Positions 1-8,132 of a DNA stretch of 42,284 bases are shown here, in pieces. Under the pieces are notes generated by a model. The model was not told where the DNA came from, searched no databases, and was given only the letters and a program-made list of their open reading frames with translations. Each line of letters starts with the position of its first letter. Position 1 is the first letter of the stretch. Source of the stretch: Candidatus Peregrinibacteria bacterium RIFOXYB2_FULL_33_20. GTDB taxonomy: Bacteria; Patescibacteriota; Gracilibacteria; UBA1369; GWF2-33-10. The stretch covers positions 1 through 42,284 of the forward strand of contig MFXK01000017.1 in the NCBI GenBank assembly GCA_001788835.1, read 5' to 3'. A program made the translations under genes and the position numbers.

Positions 1-1
1 A

Positions 2-154
2 GCTTCAGAGTATAGAACAAAAAACTATACACATGTCAGACAAATTTTAGGGTATTCAAGAATAGTCAGGTTTTCTTATGAGCTAATACAATTATTAAAT
101 AAGCTACTTCGTAAAATCCTCTCTCAAATTAACTTGTTTTACGATTATCAATGA
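2..154 (+). CDS. Possible C-terminal end of a gene cut by the window edge
   Basis: Frame 2 is open from the window edge for 50 codons and ends at TGA (152-154), overlapping the last bases of the convergent signal peptidase gene by 7 bp. The piece is basic and aromatic (contains NYTHVRQILGYSRIV and YELIQLLNKLL) and reads like a real protein tail. An open run of this length is modestly unlikely in DNA this AT-rich. I do not recognise the family. It could also be a chance open frame; the upstream sequence would decide. Confidence 0.3.
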   Translation, partial: ASEYRTKNYTHVRQILGYSRIVRFSYELIQLLNKLLRKILSQINLFYDYQ

Positions 155-858
155 AAGTAAGGTGTTTTCAGATTATATTCCGTTTTTTCCAAAATTCTTA
201 TATTCTTAAACGGCCATATTATTGCCCATGCCTTACCAATAATTGTATCTTTTTTAATAAAAGCTTTGTTTTTGTCATCACTGGTCATGTCAGAAAATAA
301 TCTGCGACTGTCAGCGCTGGCAGTCCTATTATCCCCCAACACAAAATATGAATCTTCTGGTACTGTAAATTCACTCAAATCCTGCCGAAAAAATTTAGTA
401 TTACCAAAATTCAGATCATTCAAATAATCTCTTTCATCCAACCTAATTGGTTTATCCATATTATCATTTTTGACATAAACAAAGCCATCCTCCAAATAAA
501 TGGTATCGCCAGGAACACCAATAATCCTTTTTATATAATATTCTTGCTGTTTAATTGGTTCCTTAAAAATGACAATATCCCCTCTTTGCGGATCGCTTTG
601 ATATAAACCAAATAACCCATGATAAATTACTTTATTGATTAAAATATATTCACCAGGCCCCTGTTTGCAACTAAAATCATAATAATTCAAAGTGTTGCAC
701 ATTGATGGACCATATACCTCAAAAGGAGCGACCACATAGGCCCTAATCATTAGGACCAAAACAATAATTACCGAAGCATTAATCGTAATATCTAAGACAA
801 AGAACAAAAAATCCTTAATTAACCTATGGTGATCACCAAATTTAATTGTATCGTCCAT
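148..858 (-). CDS. lepB: Signal peptidase I (S26 family)
   Basis: Membrane serine protease that removes signal peptides from exported proteins on the outer face of the cytoplasmic membrane. The 236-residue protein has one N-terminal membrane segment (about residues 17-39), then the box with nucleophile Ser52 (YGPSMCNTL), the general-base Lys110 in YYIKRIIGVPGD, and the GDNRTASADSR box near 175-185. This is the usual order Ser, Lys, GDN-S-DSR. A loop at about 122-170 separates the Lys box from the GDN box. It is transcribed alone, tail-to-tail with a possible gene at the window edge and divergent from the PH-domain gene at 967. The family is certain; the exact substrates are not visible. Confidence 0.93.
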   Translation of the reverse strand: MDDTIKFGDHHRLIKDFLFFVLDITINASVIIVLVLMIRAYVVAPFEVYGPSMCNTLNYYDFSCKQGPGEYILINKVIYHGLFGLYQSDPQRGDIVIFKEPIKQQEYYIKRIIGVPGDTIYLEDGFVYVKNDNMDKPIRLDERDYLNDLNFGNTKFFRQDLSEFTVPEDSYFVLGDNRTASADSRRLFSDMTSDDKNKAFIKKDTIIGKAWAIIWPFKNIRILEKTEYNLKTPYFH

Positions 859-966
859 CTATTTACAAAAACAGTAATAATATTTTGCCAGAGCTAAACT
901 TAGCTCATATAATGCAACTTAGCAAGGTTATCACATATATTTTGCTTTTGAATAATTTCTGTTAAA

Positions 967-1584
967 ATGAATTTAGTTTCAATTCTAAAAATGTTTTTTG
1001 AATATATTTCACTTTTTATAGGCAATTTTCTATTCCAAGGTTTTTTGGATGATAATGAAAAAATTTTATATATAGCGCATCGGCACATCTGGATTTATTA
1101 TAAATATTTTTTAAAAAAAGCCTTCTTAGGTTTATTCGTGCCTTTTTTTGTTTGGTATTTATTTCCTGTTGCTTATCCAGCAATGTTAGTCTGGATAATT
1201 TTGGGATTATTAATTTTGGTTCATCAAACTTTTGATTGGTATTTCGATTCAATTCTGATTACTAACGCTTCCATCAAAGTTATTGAATGGAATGGATTCT
1301 TTGACAGCTCAGCCAGCACCATTGAATATGAAAAAATTGAGGGGGTAAGCTGGAGCAAAAAAGGCTTTGCACAAACCATTCTAGGTTTTGGAGACGTTAC
1401 TATTGAAAAAATCGGTTCCGGCACTCCTTTAATATTAAAAGACGCTTCCAGCCCCAAGACTATCGAGAAACAAATATTAAAACAGCAAAATCAAATCGTT
1501 GAACAAAGCTCGCTGAAAAACTATGACACTCTTCATGGGCTAATTTCAGATATGATACTGCAACATCAGGCGAGGAAAAAGTAG
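967..1584 (+). CDS. Membrane protein with bacterial PH-like domain
   Basis: 205 residues. An N-terminal stretch is followed by DDNEKILYIAHRHIWIYYKYF, typical of YdbS/YdbT-like proteins, then two adjacent hydrophobic segments (about 50-68 and 70-90). A soluble part with ILITNASIKVIEWNGFF and YEKIEGVSWSKKG follows, resembling the bacterial PH (bPH2) fold. Family members are membrane-associated and mostly uncharacterised. The TAG stop is the first three bases of a 7-bp repeat run (1582-1609). The upstream gap to the divergent lepB is about 110 bp. The fold assignment is by pattern only and the function is unknown. Confidence 0.6.
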   Translation: MNLVSILKMFFEYISLFIGNFLFQGFLDDNEKILYIAHRHIWIYYKYFLKKAFLGLFVPFFVWYLFPVAYPAMLVWIILGLLILVHQTFDWYFDSILITNASIKVIEWNGFFDSSASTIEYEKIEGVSWSKKGFAQTILGFGDVTIEKIGSGTPLILKDASSPKTIEKQILKQQNQIVEQSSLKNYDTLHGLISDMILQHQARKK

Positions 1585-1609
1585 TTAGTAGTTAGCAGTT
1601 AGCTGATAA
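1582..1609. repeat. Heptamer tandem run at end of PH-domain gene
   Basis: Four 7-bp units in register: TAGTTAG, TAGTTAG, CAGTTAG, CTGATAA. The stop codon of the preceding gene is the first TAG of the run. One of about a dozen period-7 runs in this window, each with its own unit sequence. Confidence 0.7.
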
Positions 1610-1616
1610 ATGGCAA

Positions 1617-2240
1617 TTACAATCGCGATCCCCATCTCATTAAAGCTGTTCTTATACTATATAAATCAGGGCTCCACCTCAACGCTTCCAGCATTTTATC
1701 CACATTTCTCTTATTCCCAGGTAAAACTACAAATACGGGTGCTTGAAGTGTCCAAAATAAAATATTTCTGCGAAAGTGCAGTAAATCAAAAAAACGTATT
1801 GAGTCATCTAAAATTTCAGAATCTTTTGGAGCAACCAAATAACATTGTGGTAAATGTTCTACATCTTGAAAGACAATATCTAACGCTAACTCTAAATGAG
1901 GTAGTGGACCACTTTGCAAATTTAAGAATATTTTCCGTGTATCTTCTTTTGTATATGATTTCTGATATCCAGCTACAATAACTACAGAATTAAACAAACC
2001 ATAATCCCATTCTTTTTGATTAGATGACTTTGAATCAGTGGGCAATAATGTAAAATGAACGATTTCTCCCTGTCTTTGTTCAATTTCTTTTTCCAAAATT
2101 TCTAGTGTTTCTACATCAGGAACTTCAATTATATTAAATGAAGAGTCCATCCCTGAAGACAACGAAATTATTCGATCTATCTGTTGTAAAATTTGATCTA
2201 ATTCAGGTGATATATGGTTTCTTTGTTCTGAATCATTCAT
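1617..2240 (-). CDS. Hypothetical protein, 207 aa
   Basis: Not recognised. The protein is soluble, with no signal peptide or membrane segment. An N-terminal helical part (SPELDQILQQIDRIISL) precedes an alternating beta/alpha pattern with hydrophobic strands such as YGLFNSVVIVAGY, QCYLVAPKD and APVFVVLPGNKRNVDKMLEAL. It lies between the PH-domain gene (convergent, tail-to-tail) and pilC on the same strand, 36 bp beyond the pilC stop on the transcription-upstream side. There is no obvious functional link to either. Confidence 0.6.
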   Translation of the reverse strand: MNDSEQRNHISPELDQILQQIDRIISLSSGMDSSFNIIEVPDVETLEILEKEIEQRQGEIVHFTLLPTDSKSSNQKEWDYGLFNSVVIVAGYQKSYTKEDTRKIFLNLQSGPLPHLELALDIVFQDVEHLPQCYLVAPKDSEILDDSIRFFDLLHFRRNILFWTLQAPVFVVLPGNKRNVDKMLEALRWSPDLYSIRTALMRWGSRL

Positions 2241-2275
2241 ATAAATGATAGCATTTTTTATTATGAACTAGTATA

Positions 2276-3532
2276 CTATATCTTATCCGCAATATCTGTC
2301 AAAGATATGATCGGTTCCATAATAGCGGCAACAATCCCGCCAACTGTTAGTCCCACAACAACTAAAATTAAAGGCTCCAGCAGTTTTGATAAGTTCTTGC
2401 TAATCACATCCACCTCACCCTCGTAAAATTCGGCTACTTTATCGAGAATAGTCGCAATTTCACCAGTTTTTTCACCAATAGCGATCATACTAATAACCAT
2501 GGAAGGGATAATCCTTTCACTGCCTTTCAAATTCTCTCCCAAAGGAATACCTTGAGCGGTGTCATGGCTCGATAAAATTAGTTTCTTCTTATATACCTCA
2601 TTGCCAACGCCATTAGCCGTAATTTTTAAGGCGTCAATAATCGGAATCCCGCTTTTGATTAAATTACTCAACACCCGACTCAGTCTGCTTAATGCCGCTT
2701 TTTTATTTAAATCTCCAAATACCGGCAAAATCAAAAGCACGCTATCCACATAGAACTTGCCAATAGGCGTACGATTAAGAGCCTGAATGCCAAAAAACAA
2801 TATTACTGGTGTTAAAATAATCAAAACCAAATGATTACTGACAAAATTACTCAAACCAATCATCAATAAAGTCGATTGTGGCAAAGGCATATTAGTACCG
2901 GTAAATAAAGCCATAATCTTAGGTATCACCATGGTCATCAAAACTACAATGGCTGTTGCTAACAATAATAACACCACTATTGGATAAGTTAAGGCTCCTT
3001 TAATTTTGGACTTCATGGCTGCACTATTTTCAGTATCAGTGGCGATATCTTGCAATATATTATTTAGTCTACCAGAAAATTCTCCAGCTTGAATCATACC
3101 CACTACCGAATCATCAAAAACGTCTGGGTATTTAGACAGGGCGTCAGAGAATCTTTTGCCGCTCTTGATATCATCAGCTAAGCCAATAATAATTTTCTTA
3201 AAACGAGGATTGTTTGTTTGCACCGCCAAAGTCAATAAACTTTCCACAATAGGGATGCCAGCGTTAATCATCACCGCTAATAATCTAAAAAAAGTCGCTT
3301 TTTCTTTAATCTTAATGACGTTTAATTTTTCTACGATTTCATTTAAGGCTAAATATAAATCTTTCGCCGTATTGCCAGTTTTCTGATAATGAAAAAATGG
3401 CACTCTGCCCTTTTTCTTTTTTTCATCTAACGCTTGCACATCTTCTTGATTTGCTTCAATATCAAAACTCACAGCCAGTTCCGGCATTTTTTGAACTTCT
3501 TCTTGTTTCGGATTTTGTAATTGTTGTTCCAT
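2276..3532 (-). CDS. pilC: Type IV pilus inner-membrane platform protein PilC (GspF family)
   Basis: Polytopic membrane protein that forms the platform on which the PilB ATPase assembles pilin subunits. 418 residues, normal for the family. Two repeated GspF/T2SF domains are visible, the first around FFRLLAVMINAGIPIVESLL...MIQAGEFSGRL and the second around LSRLSRVLSNLIKSGIPIIDAL...MIAIGEKTGEIATIL. Three membrane segments follow the usual positions: two flank VVLLLLATAIVVLMTMVIP and the ILTPVILFF region, and one is the C-terminal LEPLILVVVGLTVGGIVAAIM. An extra N-terminal tail of about 60 polar residues is present. Last gene of the minus-strand pilus block, 22 bp after pilB. Confidence 0.92.
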   Translation of the reverse strand: MEQQLQNPKQEEVQKMPELAVSFDIEANQEDVQALDEKKKKGRVPFFHYQKTGNTAKDLYLALNEIVEKLNVIKIKEKATFFRLLAVMINAGIPIVESLLTLAVQTNNPRFKKIIIGLADDIKSGKRFSDALSKYPDVFDDSVVGMIQAGEFSGRLNNILQDIATDTENSAAMKSKIKGALTYPIVVLLLLATAIVVLMTMVIPKIMALFTGTNMPLPQSTLLMIGLSNFVSNHLVLIILTPVILFFGIQALNRTPIGKFYVDSVLLILPVFGDLNKKAALSRLSRVLSNLIKSGIPIIDALKITANGVGNEVYKKKLILSSHDTAQGIPLGENLKGSERIIPSMVISMIAIGEKTGEIATILDKVAEFYEGEVDVISKNLSKLLEPLILVVVGLTVGGIVAAIMEPIISLTDIADKI

Positions 3533-3554
3533 AATTCCAATTCAAAATTTATTT

Positions 3555-4784
3555 TTAATCATGGCTAGCGACTCTATAGACCTCACTTAAGCTGGTCATG
3601 CCTTGTGCCGCTTTTAAGAGTCCAGCCTGCTCCAGAGAAATCATGCCTTCTTTAATAGCCTGTTCCTTAATATCCAGCGTTGATTTATCTTCCAGAATAA
3701 ATTTCCTTAATTCGTCTGACATATTCAAAACCTCATAAAGTCCGACTCTGCCTACATAACCAATATTATGACATTTCAGACAACCCTGTGCTTCATAAAA
3801 ACTCAAATTGGTTAGTAAATTTTGATCAAAAGCCTTAATTTTTATCAAAGTATTTTTGACTTCATCCATAGTTTTTTGATCAATAGTGGCATTTTTTTTA
3901 CAATCAGGACATAATCTCCGCACCAATCGTTGCGCCACAATAGCGCGTAAAGTGGAAGTCATTAGAAATCCTGGTATGCCCATATTAGAAATACGCGTCA
4001 AAGTCTCAACCGCACTGTTTGTATGAATGGTTGACAGCACCAAATGTCCAGTCAAAGAAGCCTCAATAGCAATATTAATAGTTTCTTTATCACGAATTTC
4101 GCCCACCATAATAATATTTGGATCCTGTCTTAAAGCAGTACGCAATCCATTAGCAAAAGTATACTCTATATCAGCATGCGTCTGGCTTTGATTCAATCCC
4201 TCCATTTGAATTTCCACCGGATCTTCAATCGTCAGGATATTAACATCCTCTTTATTTAAAATATTCAGACAAGCATAAAGGGTAGTCGTTTTACCAGAAC
4301 CAGTCGGTCCAGTAGTCAAAATAATGCCATTTGGTTCAAGCAAATTTTTATTAATGGTGTCTAAAGCATAACCTTCAATTCCCAACTGTTCCAAGGTAGG
4401 AATAACGCGCGATTCATCCTGAATACGCATTACCACTTTTTCGCCGTTAATGGTTGGCAAGGTTGACACACGTAAATCTAACTCCTTATTATCTTCGGTA
4501 GTGACTTGCGCTCGTCCATCCTGTGGGATTCTCTGTTCATCAATTTTCAAATTCGCCAAAATCTTAATTCTGGAAACAACTGCCGGATGCAGGTTACGGG
4601 GATACTCAACTATTATTTTCAATACGCCATCAATTCTATACCTGATTCTGATAGTATTTTTCCCAGGCTCAATATGAATATCGCTGGATCTTTGTTCCAC
4701 CGCGTCACTAATCATACTTATAACTAAGCTAGGTATGTTGCCTACCATGATTGCATTCTGCAAATTTTCACGAAAAGTGGACAA
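3555..4784 (-). CDS. pilB: Type IV pilus assembly ATPase PilB/GspE, short form
   Basis: Hexameric secretion ATPase that powers pilus extension. Walker A is GPTGSGKTT (residues 159-167). The Asp box, the Walker B region IIMVGEIRDKET and the His box LSTIHTNSA follow, then a CxxC...CxxC zinc motif (CPDC, CLKC). At 409 residues it is much shorter than the usual 550-580. It begins just before the N2 domain (SSDIHIEPG) and lacks the MshEN/GSPII_E_N domain that normally contacts the rest of the machine. Start is TTG at 4784, with an in-frame stop about 18 nt upstream, so the missing domain is not simply mis-annotated. A later ATG at 4748 is possible. A heptamer array separates it from the pilO-like gene. 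Confidence 0.9.
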   Translation of the reverse strand: MSTFRENLQNAIMVGNIPSLVISMISDAVEQRSSDIHIEPGKNTIRIRYRIDGVLKIIVEYPRNLHPAVVSRIKILANLKIDEQRIPQDGRAQVTTEDNKELDLRVSTLPTINGEKVVMRIQDESRVIPTLEQLGIEGYALDTINKNLLEPNGIILTTGPTGSGKTTTLYACLNILNKEDVNILTIEDPVEIQMEGLNQSQTHADIEYTFANGLRTALRQDPNIIMVGEIRDKETINIAIEASLTGHLVLSTIHTNSAVETLTRISNMGIPGFLMTSTLRAIVAQRLVRRLCPDCKKNATIDQKTMDEVKNTLIKIKAFDQNLLTNLSFYEAQGCLKCHNIGYVGRVGLYEVLNMSDELRKFILEDKSTLDIKEQAIKEGMISLEQAGLLKAAQGMTSLSEVYRVASHD

Positions 4785-4824
4785 TTGAGAAATTTTAAAT
4801 TATAAATTCTAAATTTTCAATTCA

Positions 4825-4852
4825 TTCAAAATTCAAAATTCAAAATTCAAAA
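4825..4852. repeat. Heptamer run (TTCAAAA)x4
   Basis: Four perfect TTCAAAA units between the pilO-like and pilB genes, preceded by degenerate AAATTCT/AAATTTT units. The same unit recurs at 12475 and 34987 and its complement at 26300. Confidence 0.85.
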
Positions 4853-4858
4853 TTTTTT

Positions 4859-5464
4859 TCAAATTCCATTATAAAAATAAGCCTTACCCTCTAAAACAAA
4901 ATTATAAAGTTCAATATTCGAACTTTGATCTTGTTCTCCCTGCCAATTCGCAGAAATTTTGGTTAATTCCATCAACCTGGTTTGATTCTCAAGATTGCCA
5001 GAACTTTCAAAATAAGCAATCATTTTTTGAAAATTATCTTCAGTGGATGCAAAATTCATAGAAAACGGCAATTGATATATGCCTGATTGAGCGATTTTAT
5101 CTTCTTCCATTTTGCCATAAGAAATTTTTTCTAAAAATATCGGGTTGGAAGTGGAATTAATGGAATTGACAAAATTTTCCACATCGCGATTCAAATCTGT
5201 AATAGCTTCTTCATTAGGTAAAATTTTGGTCAAAGCGTCATTGTATTGAGCTTTTTCCAAAGCATCATCGCTTTGAAACTTGGCTAACAAAGCCTGAGAA
5301 TCCGCCAAAGCACCGTCTAATTTTTGATTCACCGTTGAAAAAGCCGTAAACGTATTTTTTAAATTACGGTATTGCTGAAAGCTATATAAATTCGCTACCA
5401 ATATTATTAACAATAATATAATTAGGACGATATAAGATTTATGAATTTTATTAGCGGTAATCAT
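4859..5464 (-). CDS. PilO-like pilus assembly membrane protein
   Basis: 201 residues with one N-terminal membrane segment (IVLIILLLIILVANLYSF, about 12-29), a short coiled-coil-like stretch (about 30-75), then an alpha/beta region. The region FQKMIAYFESSGNLENQTRLMELTKISAN matches the PilO ferredoxin-like domain (FxxFLxxLENLxRLVxV...). PilO pairs with PilN on the outer face of the membrane and aligns the platform. It follows the pilN-like gene by 4 bp and precedes pilB, the usual alignment-complex position. The call rests on topology, context and this motif rather than high identity. Confidence 0.7.
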   Translation of the reverse strand: MITANKIHKSYIVLIILLLIILVANLYSFQQYRNLKNTFTAFSTVNQKLDGALADSQALLAKFQSDDALEKAQYNDALTKILPNEEAITDLNRDVENFVNSINSTSNPIFLEKISYGKMEEDKIAQSGIYQLPFSMNFASTEDNFQKMIAYFESSGNLENQTRLMELTKISANWQGEQDQSSNIELYNFVLEGKAYFYNGI

Positions 5465-5468
5465 AAAA

Positions 5469-6707
5469 TTATTTTTTATTATCTAAAGTAAAAGAAATAT
5501 TAAAATTTCCAACATATAAACCATCAGTGTTTTGCTTTTTATTGAAAGATCGCATGCTGACATCTTTAAACAAAGCAGAATTTTCAAAGCCATCGATTAA
5601 ATCAGAAATAATTTTAAAATTAACGCTATTAGGAGTGGTCACAAGACCGTTAACCAAAATTTTATTCTCAACCGTATCTTTACCCTCAAGATCTTCCAAT
5701 TGAAAATTGGTGTATTTAATACTTTCTTGTGAAGCGGCATTTCGATACAAAGGATCGACATCCATAGTGGTTAAATCAATTTCTTTAATAATAGAACTCC
5801 AATCAATTTTATTGCTGTAAATCTTGTTAATATTAGATAAAGGCATTTTTTGGGTCGTATATAACAAGGTCAACAAATCTTGGACGGATTTATCACTAAT
5901 GTTTACTACATTAAAAGCTTTAAGTTTAGCTTGAATATCACTATTACCAACCAAACCCAACACATTGTTAACGCCTTGAATTTCTGACTGCACTTCTTCT
6001 TTATTGCTATCATTTCTAGAAGCAGATAATTCTTTTTTATACTCGTTCAAGCTGTTTTTTGTTTGGTCATTGATGTCTAATTTTAATTCAGCTGAGGCAA
6101 TAACTGCCAGTAATGGTAAAGTGTCAGATTGCTCTAAATTTCCACTGGCTTGAGTGGTGTAATTTTTAAGCTTTTTCTCAATTTGAGGCAGTTTTTCTTT
6201 TAATTTACCCTTCAAATTATCAGTCACAATCTTAGAATTGAGCGCCGCTAAAGTAGATAGATAATTCTCCGCCTCGAAAGCAAAATTATTTAAACTATTA
6301 GAAGCAATTAATAAATTAGACTTATTAATTTCCGCCTGTTTCAAAATTACACTTTGTCTCAAATCTGCGGTTTGTTGGGCCAAAGTAGAAATATAAGGCA
6401 TTGCAGGTCTTAGCTGTACTTGCAAATATATAGCCAGACATAAACCGACAACGATTAACACTTTGAGTAAATTAGCAATCAAAACCGATGATTTCAAAGG
6501 GTGGCTAGATTTCTTTTCTTCAGCTTTGTCATCATTTGTTGAAGGCTCTTCTATCCCCACCTGGTTACTTTGCTGAGCAAAAATATCATCACTTGGCTGG
6601 ATTTTTACCTCGATTTTCTCTATATCCGAAGTGTTATCCGAAGAAATTTGATTATTGGAAGTATTATCCATAGTCGTAAAAAATTTGATATCTAAATATT
6701 TTATCAT
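5469..6707 (-). CDS. PilN-like pilus assembly membrane protein
   Basis: 412 residues. A disordered polar N-terminus of about 70 residues is followed by one membrane segment (VLIANLLKVLIVVGLCLAIYL), a long helical region with Ala/Leu/Gln heptads, and a C-terminal domain (KILVNGLVTTPNSVNFKII...GFENSALFKDVSMRSF). That end is typical of PilN, in which a segment near SPxFxDV closes the ferredoxin-like fold. It is longer than ordinary PilN (about 200) because of the central helical insert. First gene of the pilus block. The start used is ATG at 6707; ATG at 6671 (MDNTSNN) is an alternative. No pilM or pilin gene is adjacent. Confidence 0.65.
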   Translation of the reverse strand: MIKYLDIKFFTTMDNTSNNQISSDNTSDIEKIEVKIQPSDDIFAQQSNQVGIEEPSTNDDKAEEKKSSHPLKSSVLIANLLKVLIVVGLCLAIYLQVQLRPAMPYISTLAQQTADLRQSVILKQAEINKSNLLIASNSLNNFAFEAENYLSTLAALNSKIVTDNLKGKLKEKLPQIEKKLKNYTTQASGNLEQSDTLPLLAVIASAELKLDINDQTKNSLNEYKKELSASRNDSNKEEVQSEIQGVNNVLGLVGNSDIQAKLKAFNVVNISDKSVQDLLTLLYTTQKMPLSNINKIYSNKIDWSSIIKEIDLTTMDVDPLYRNAASQESIKYTNFQLEDLEGKDTVENKILVNGLVTTPNSVNFKIISDLIDGFENSALFKDVSMRSFNKKQNTDGLYVGNFNISFTLDNKK

Positions 6708-6765
6708 AAAAAAGCAAAACTAACTAGCTTGACCTTAATCGAATGAAAGATAGAAAAGGATTTTA

Positions 6766-6794
6766 GCCTAGACTTTTTGAAAAAATATTGTCAA
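6766..6794 (-). promoter_or_regulatory. Possible promoter of the pilus block
   Basis: On the minus strand a perfect -35 TTGACA (plus-strand 6789-6794) is followed after 18 bp by TAGGCT, a weak -10. It lies just past the rplL terminator and upstream of the pilN-like gene, where a promoter is needed. The -10 is poor, so this is a suggestion. Confidence 0.3.
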
Positions 6795-6798
6795 ACAC

Positions 6799-6835
6799 AA
6801 AAAAGGAGCATTTTTTGAGAATGCCCTTTTTTTAA
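6799..6835 (-). terminator. Rho-independent terminator after rplL
   Basis: Inverted repeat GG-A-GCATT / AATGC-CC with one bulged base, flanked by A-runs on one side and a seven-T run on the other. On the minus strand it gives a stem followed by CCTTTTTT about 25 bp beyond the rplL stop. Its symmetry also allows termination on the plus strand. It separates the ribosomal genes from the pilus block. Confidence 0.8.
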
Positions 6836-6857
6836 AAAACTTTGATGAAGCAAAATA

Positions 6858-7259
6858 TTATAATAATTCAACTTCTGCGCCAGCTTCTTGTAATTTCTTT
6901 TTGATATCTTCTGCTTCAGCTTTTGGAGCGTTTTCTTTCACCATTCCACAGCTGTCAACTAACGTTTTTGCTTCTCCCAATCCAAGTTGAGTCACTTCAC
7001 GAACCACTTTAATTACTGCAATCTTTTTATCACCAGCATTCTTGATCTTCACATTATAAGCTGACTTTTCTTCAGCCGCTGGAACTGCTGCACCTGCTGC
7101 TGCTGGAGCTGCTGCTACTGCTACTGGAGCCGCCGCTGAAATTCCGTAAACTTGCTCCATGTATTTAACCACATTGTTTAAAGAGACAATGTTAAGTTTT
7201 TCTAGAGCATCTATGAGAGCTTTTTCTTCCTTTGAAAGCTCGATAGTTGTATCTGACAT
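6858..7259 (-). CDS. rplL: 50S ribosomal protein L7/L12
   Basis: Stalk protein of the large subunit, recruiting translation factors to the ribosome. 133 residues. The N-terminal dimerisation helices (about 1-40) are followed by an Ala/Pro-rich hinge (about 43-65), then the globular domain with KIAVIKVVREVTQLGLGEAK and KENAPKAEAEDIKKKLQEAGAEVEL. Length and order are normal. It lies about 80 bp downstream of rplJ and is followed by a strong terminator. No clear Shine-Dalgarno precedes the ATG. Confidence 0.97.
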   Translation of the reverse strand: MSDTTIELSKEEKALIDALEKLNIVSLNNVVKYMEQVYGISAAAPVAVAAAPAAAGAAVPAAEEKSAYNVKIKNAGDKKIAVIKVVREVTQLGLGEAKTLVDSCGMVKENAPKAEAEDIKKKLQEAGAEVELL

Positions 7260-7316
7260 AGGAATAAAATTAATGATAAATTATTACATTGCTAAATTGT
7301 TATTTGACTCTTAAGC

Positions 7317-7348
7317 ATTTAACAATTTAACCGTTTAACGATTTACTG
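7317..7348. repeat. Period-8 repeat run at end of rplJ
   Basis: Four 8-bp units: ATTTAACA, ATTTAACC, GTTTAACG, ATTTACTG. The rplJ stop codon lies inside the run. It resembles the heptamer runs elsewhere but with period 8. Confidence 0.55.
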
Positions 7349-7864
7349 TTTTTTCTCCCCATAAGCCTTTGCTGCTCTTGCAAATGCCGCCAATGGACTA
7401 TTCAACATTGAAGCGAAATTTCGTAAAGGAGATTGCAGCATTCCCATAAACTGCGCTAACAATTCTTGCTTGCTTGGCATATTAGCCAAATTATTAATTT
7501 CTGTTAATCCTAAAATTTTACCTTCAAGCAAGCCGCCAATTAATTTGACAGTTTCCACTTGTTTCCCAAAAGTTTTCAAAAATTTCGCCGCTGAAACTTC
7601 ATCTGGTCCAAAAGCTAATAATACAGGACCGCTCATCACTTCTTCTGAAATATCAGGATAACCATTTTCCTTGGCCGCAATTCTCACCAAGGTTTTTTTG
7701 GTAACGGCAATTTTAATATTGGATTCTCTGGCTTTTCTGCGAAGATCAGTAATTTGCGCCACATTTGTGCCTGCATATTGACTAAAAACAACTGACTTAG
7801 CAATTCTCATTTCTTCATTGATCTTTTTCAACATTGTCTCTTTTTTTGCTTTGGTAATGGCCAT
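7343..7864 (-). CDS. rplJ: 50S ribosomal protein L10
   Basis: Stalk base protein that binds 23S rRNA and carries the L7/L12 dimers. 173 residues, usual length. The N-terminal domain has KINEEMRIAKSVVFSQYAGTNVAQITDLRRKARE and KIAVTKKTLVRIAAKE, followed by GPVLLAFGPDEVSAAKFLKTF. The C-terminal helix ends LNSPLAAFARAAKAYGEKK and is the L7/L12 docking site. First gene of the rplJ-rplL operon. It is preceded by an L10 leader and an intrinsic terminator-like hairpin ending 12 bp before the ATG. Confidence 0.97.
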   Translation of the reverse strand: MAITKAKKETMLKKINEEMRIAKSVVFSQYAGTNVAQITDLRRKARESNIKIAVTKKTLVRIAAKENGYPDISEEVMSGPVLLAFGPDEVSAAKFLKTFGKQVETVKLIGGLLEGKILGLTEINNLANMPSKQELLAQFMGMLQSPLRNFASMLNSPLAAFARAAKAYGEKKQ

Positions 7865-7876
7865 ATAAAGAAATTT

Positions 7877-7902
7877 AAAAAAATCTACTTGGGCGAAGTA
7901 GA
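7877..7902 (-). terminator. Attenuator hairpin just upstream of rplJ
   Basis: On the minus strand TCTACTT-CGCCC-AAGTAGA forms a 7-bp stem with a 5-nt loop, followed directly by seven T residues (plus-strand A run 7877-7883) and then the rplJ ATG at 7864. A terminator between promoter and gene implies conditional termination, most simply coupled to the L10 leader upstream. Confidence 0.7.
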
Positions 7903-7959
7903 CTTTAATCTAAGATTCAAAATACCAATTATAATGCTTTTCTATAGCCTGGATATTCC

Positions 7960-8030
7960 GATAATCTTAAGTCTCGGCGGGATTTATTTTCCTTTAATTT
8001 CAGGAAACACCAGCTGTCTACGACGCATTA
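7960..8030 (-). promoter_or_regulatory. Ribosomal protein L10 leader
   Basis: Read on the minus strand, the region contains GTAGACAGCTGGTG, a hairpin (TTTCCTGAAATTAAAGGAAA) and AATCCCGCCGAGAC. This order, AGACAG-xxGGUG, variable stem, then UCCxGCCGAG, is the conserved core of the L10 leader bound by the L10-(L12)4 complex for feedback control of rplJL. It sits between the promoter at 8034-8062 and the attenuator at 7877-7902. Identified from remembered consensus; a covariance-model search would confirm it. Confidence 0.75.
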
Positions 8031-8033
8031 AAT

Positions 8034-8062
8034 AATTTATAGAAATATTTAGAAAAAGTCAA
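8034..8062 (-). promoter_or_regulatory. Probable rplJL promoter
   Basis: Minus strand TTGACT (plus 8057-8062), 17-bp spacer, TAAATT (plus 8034-8039). An overlapping TATAAA with a 15-bp spacer is also present. Position directly upstream of the L10 leader supports it. Confidence 0.55.
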
Positions 8063-8132
8063 ACTTTTGTTACGAAATTCACAAAAACTTCCGAGGTTTT
8101 TCCACTTTTTTCTTTCCATTTTTTTCTATATA

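Noticed and set aside
11-31. GTATAG...CTATAC inverted repeat near the left edge
   Set aside because: Six-bp arms in AT-rich DNA inside a possible open frame, with no T-run; probably chance.
1610-1981. 123-codon plus-strand frame opposite the 207-aa gene
   Set aside because: The minus-strand frame is longer, has normal protein composition and an ATG; the plus frame reads like an antisense shadow.
4825-4852. Heptamer arrays as a miniature CRISPR
   Set aside because: Units are 7 bp without spacers, unit sequence changes from site to site, and no cas gene is present.
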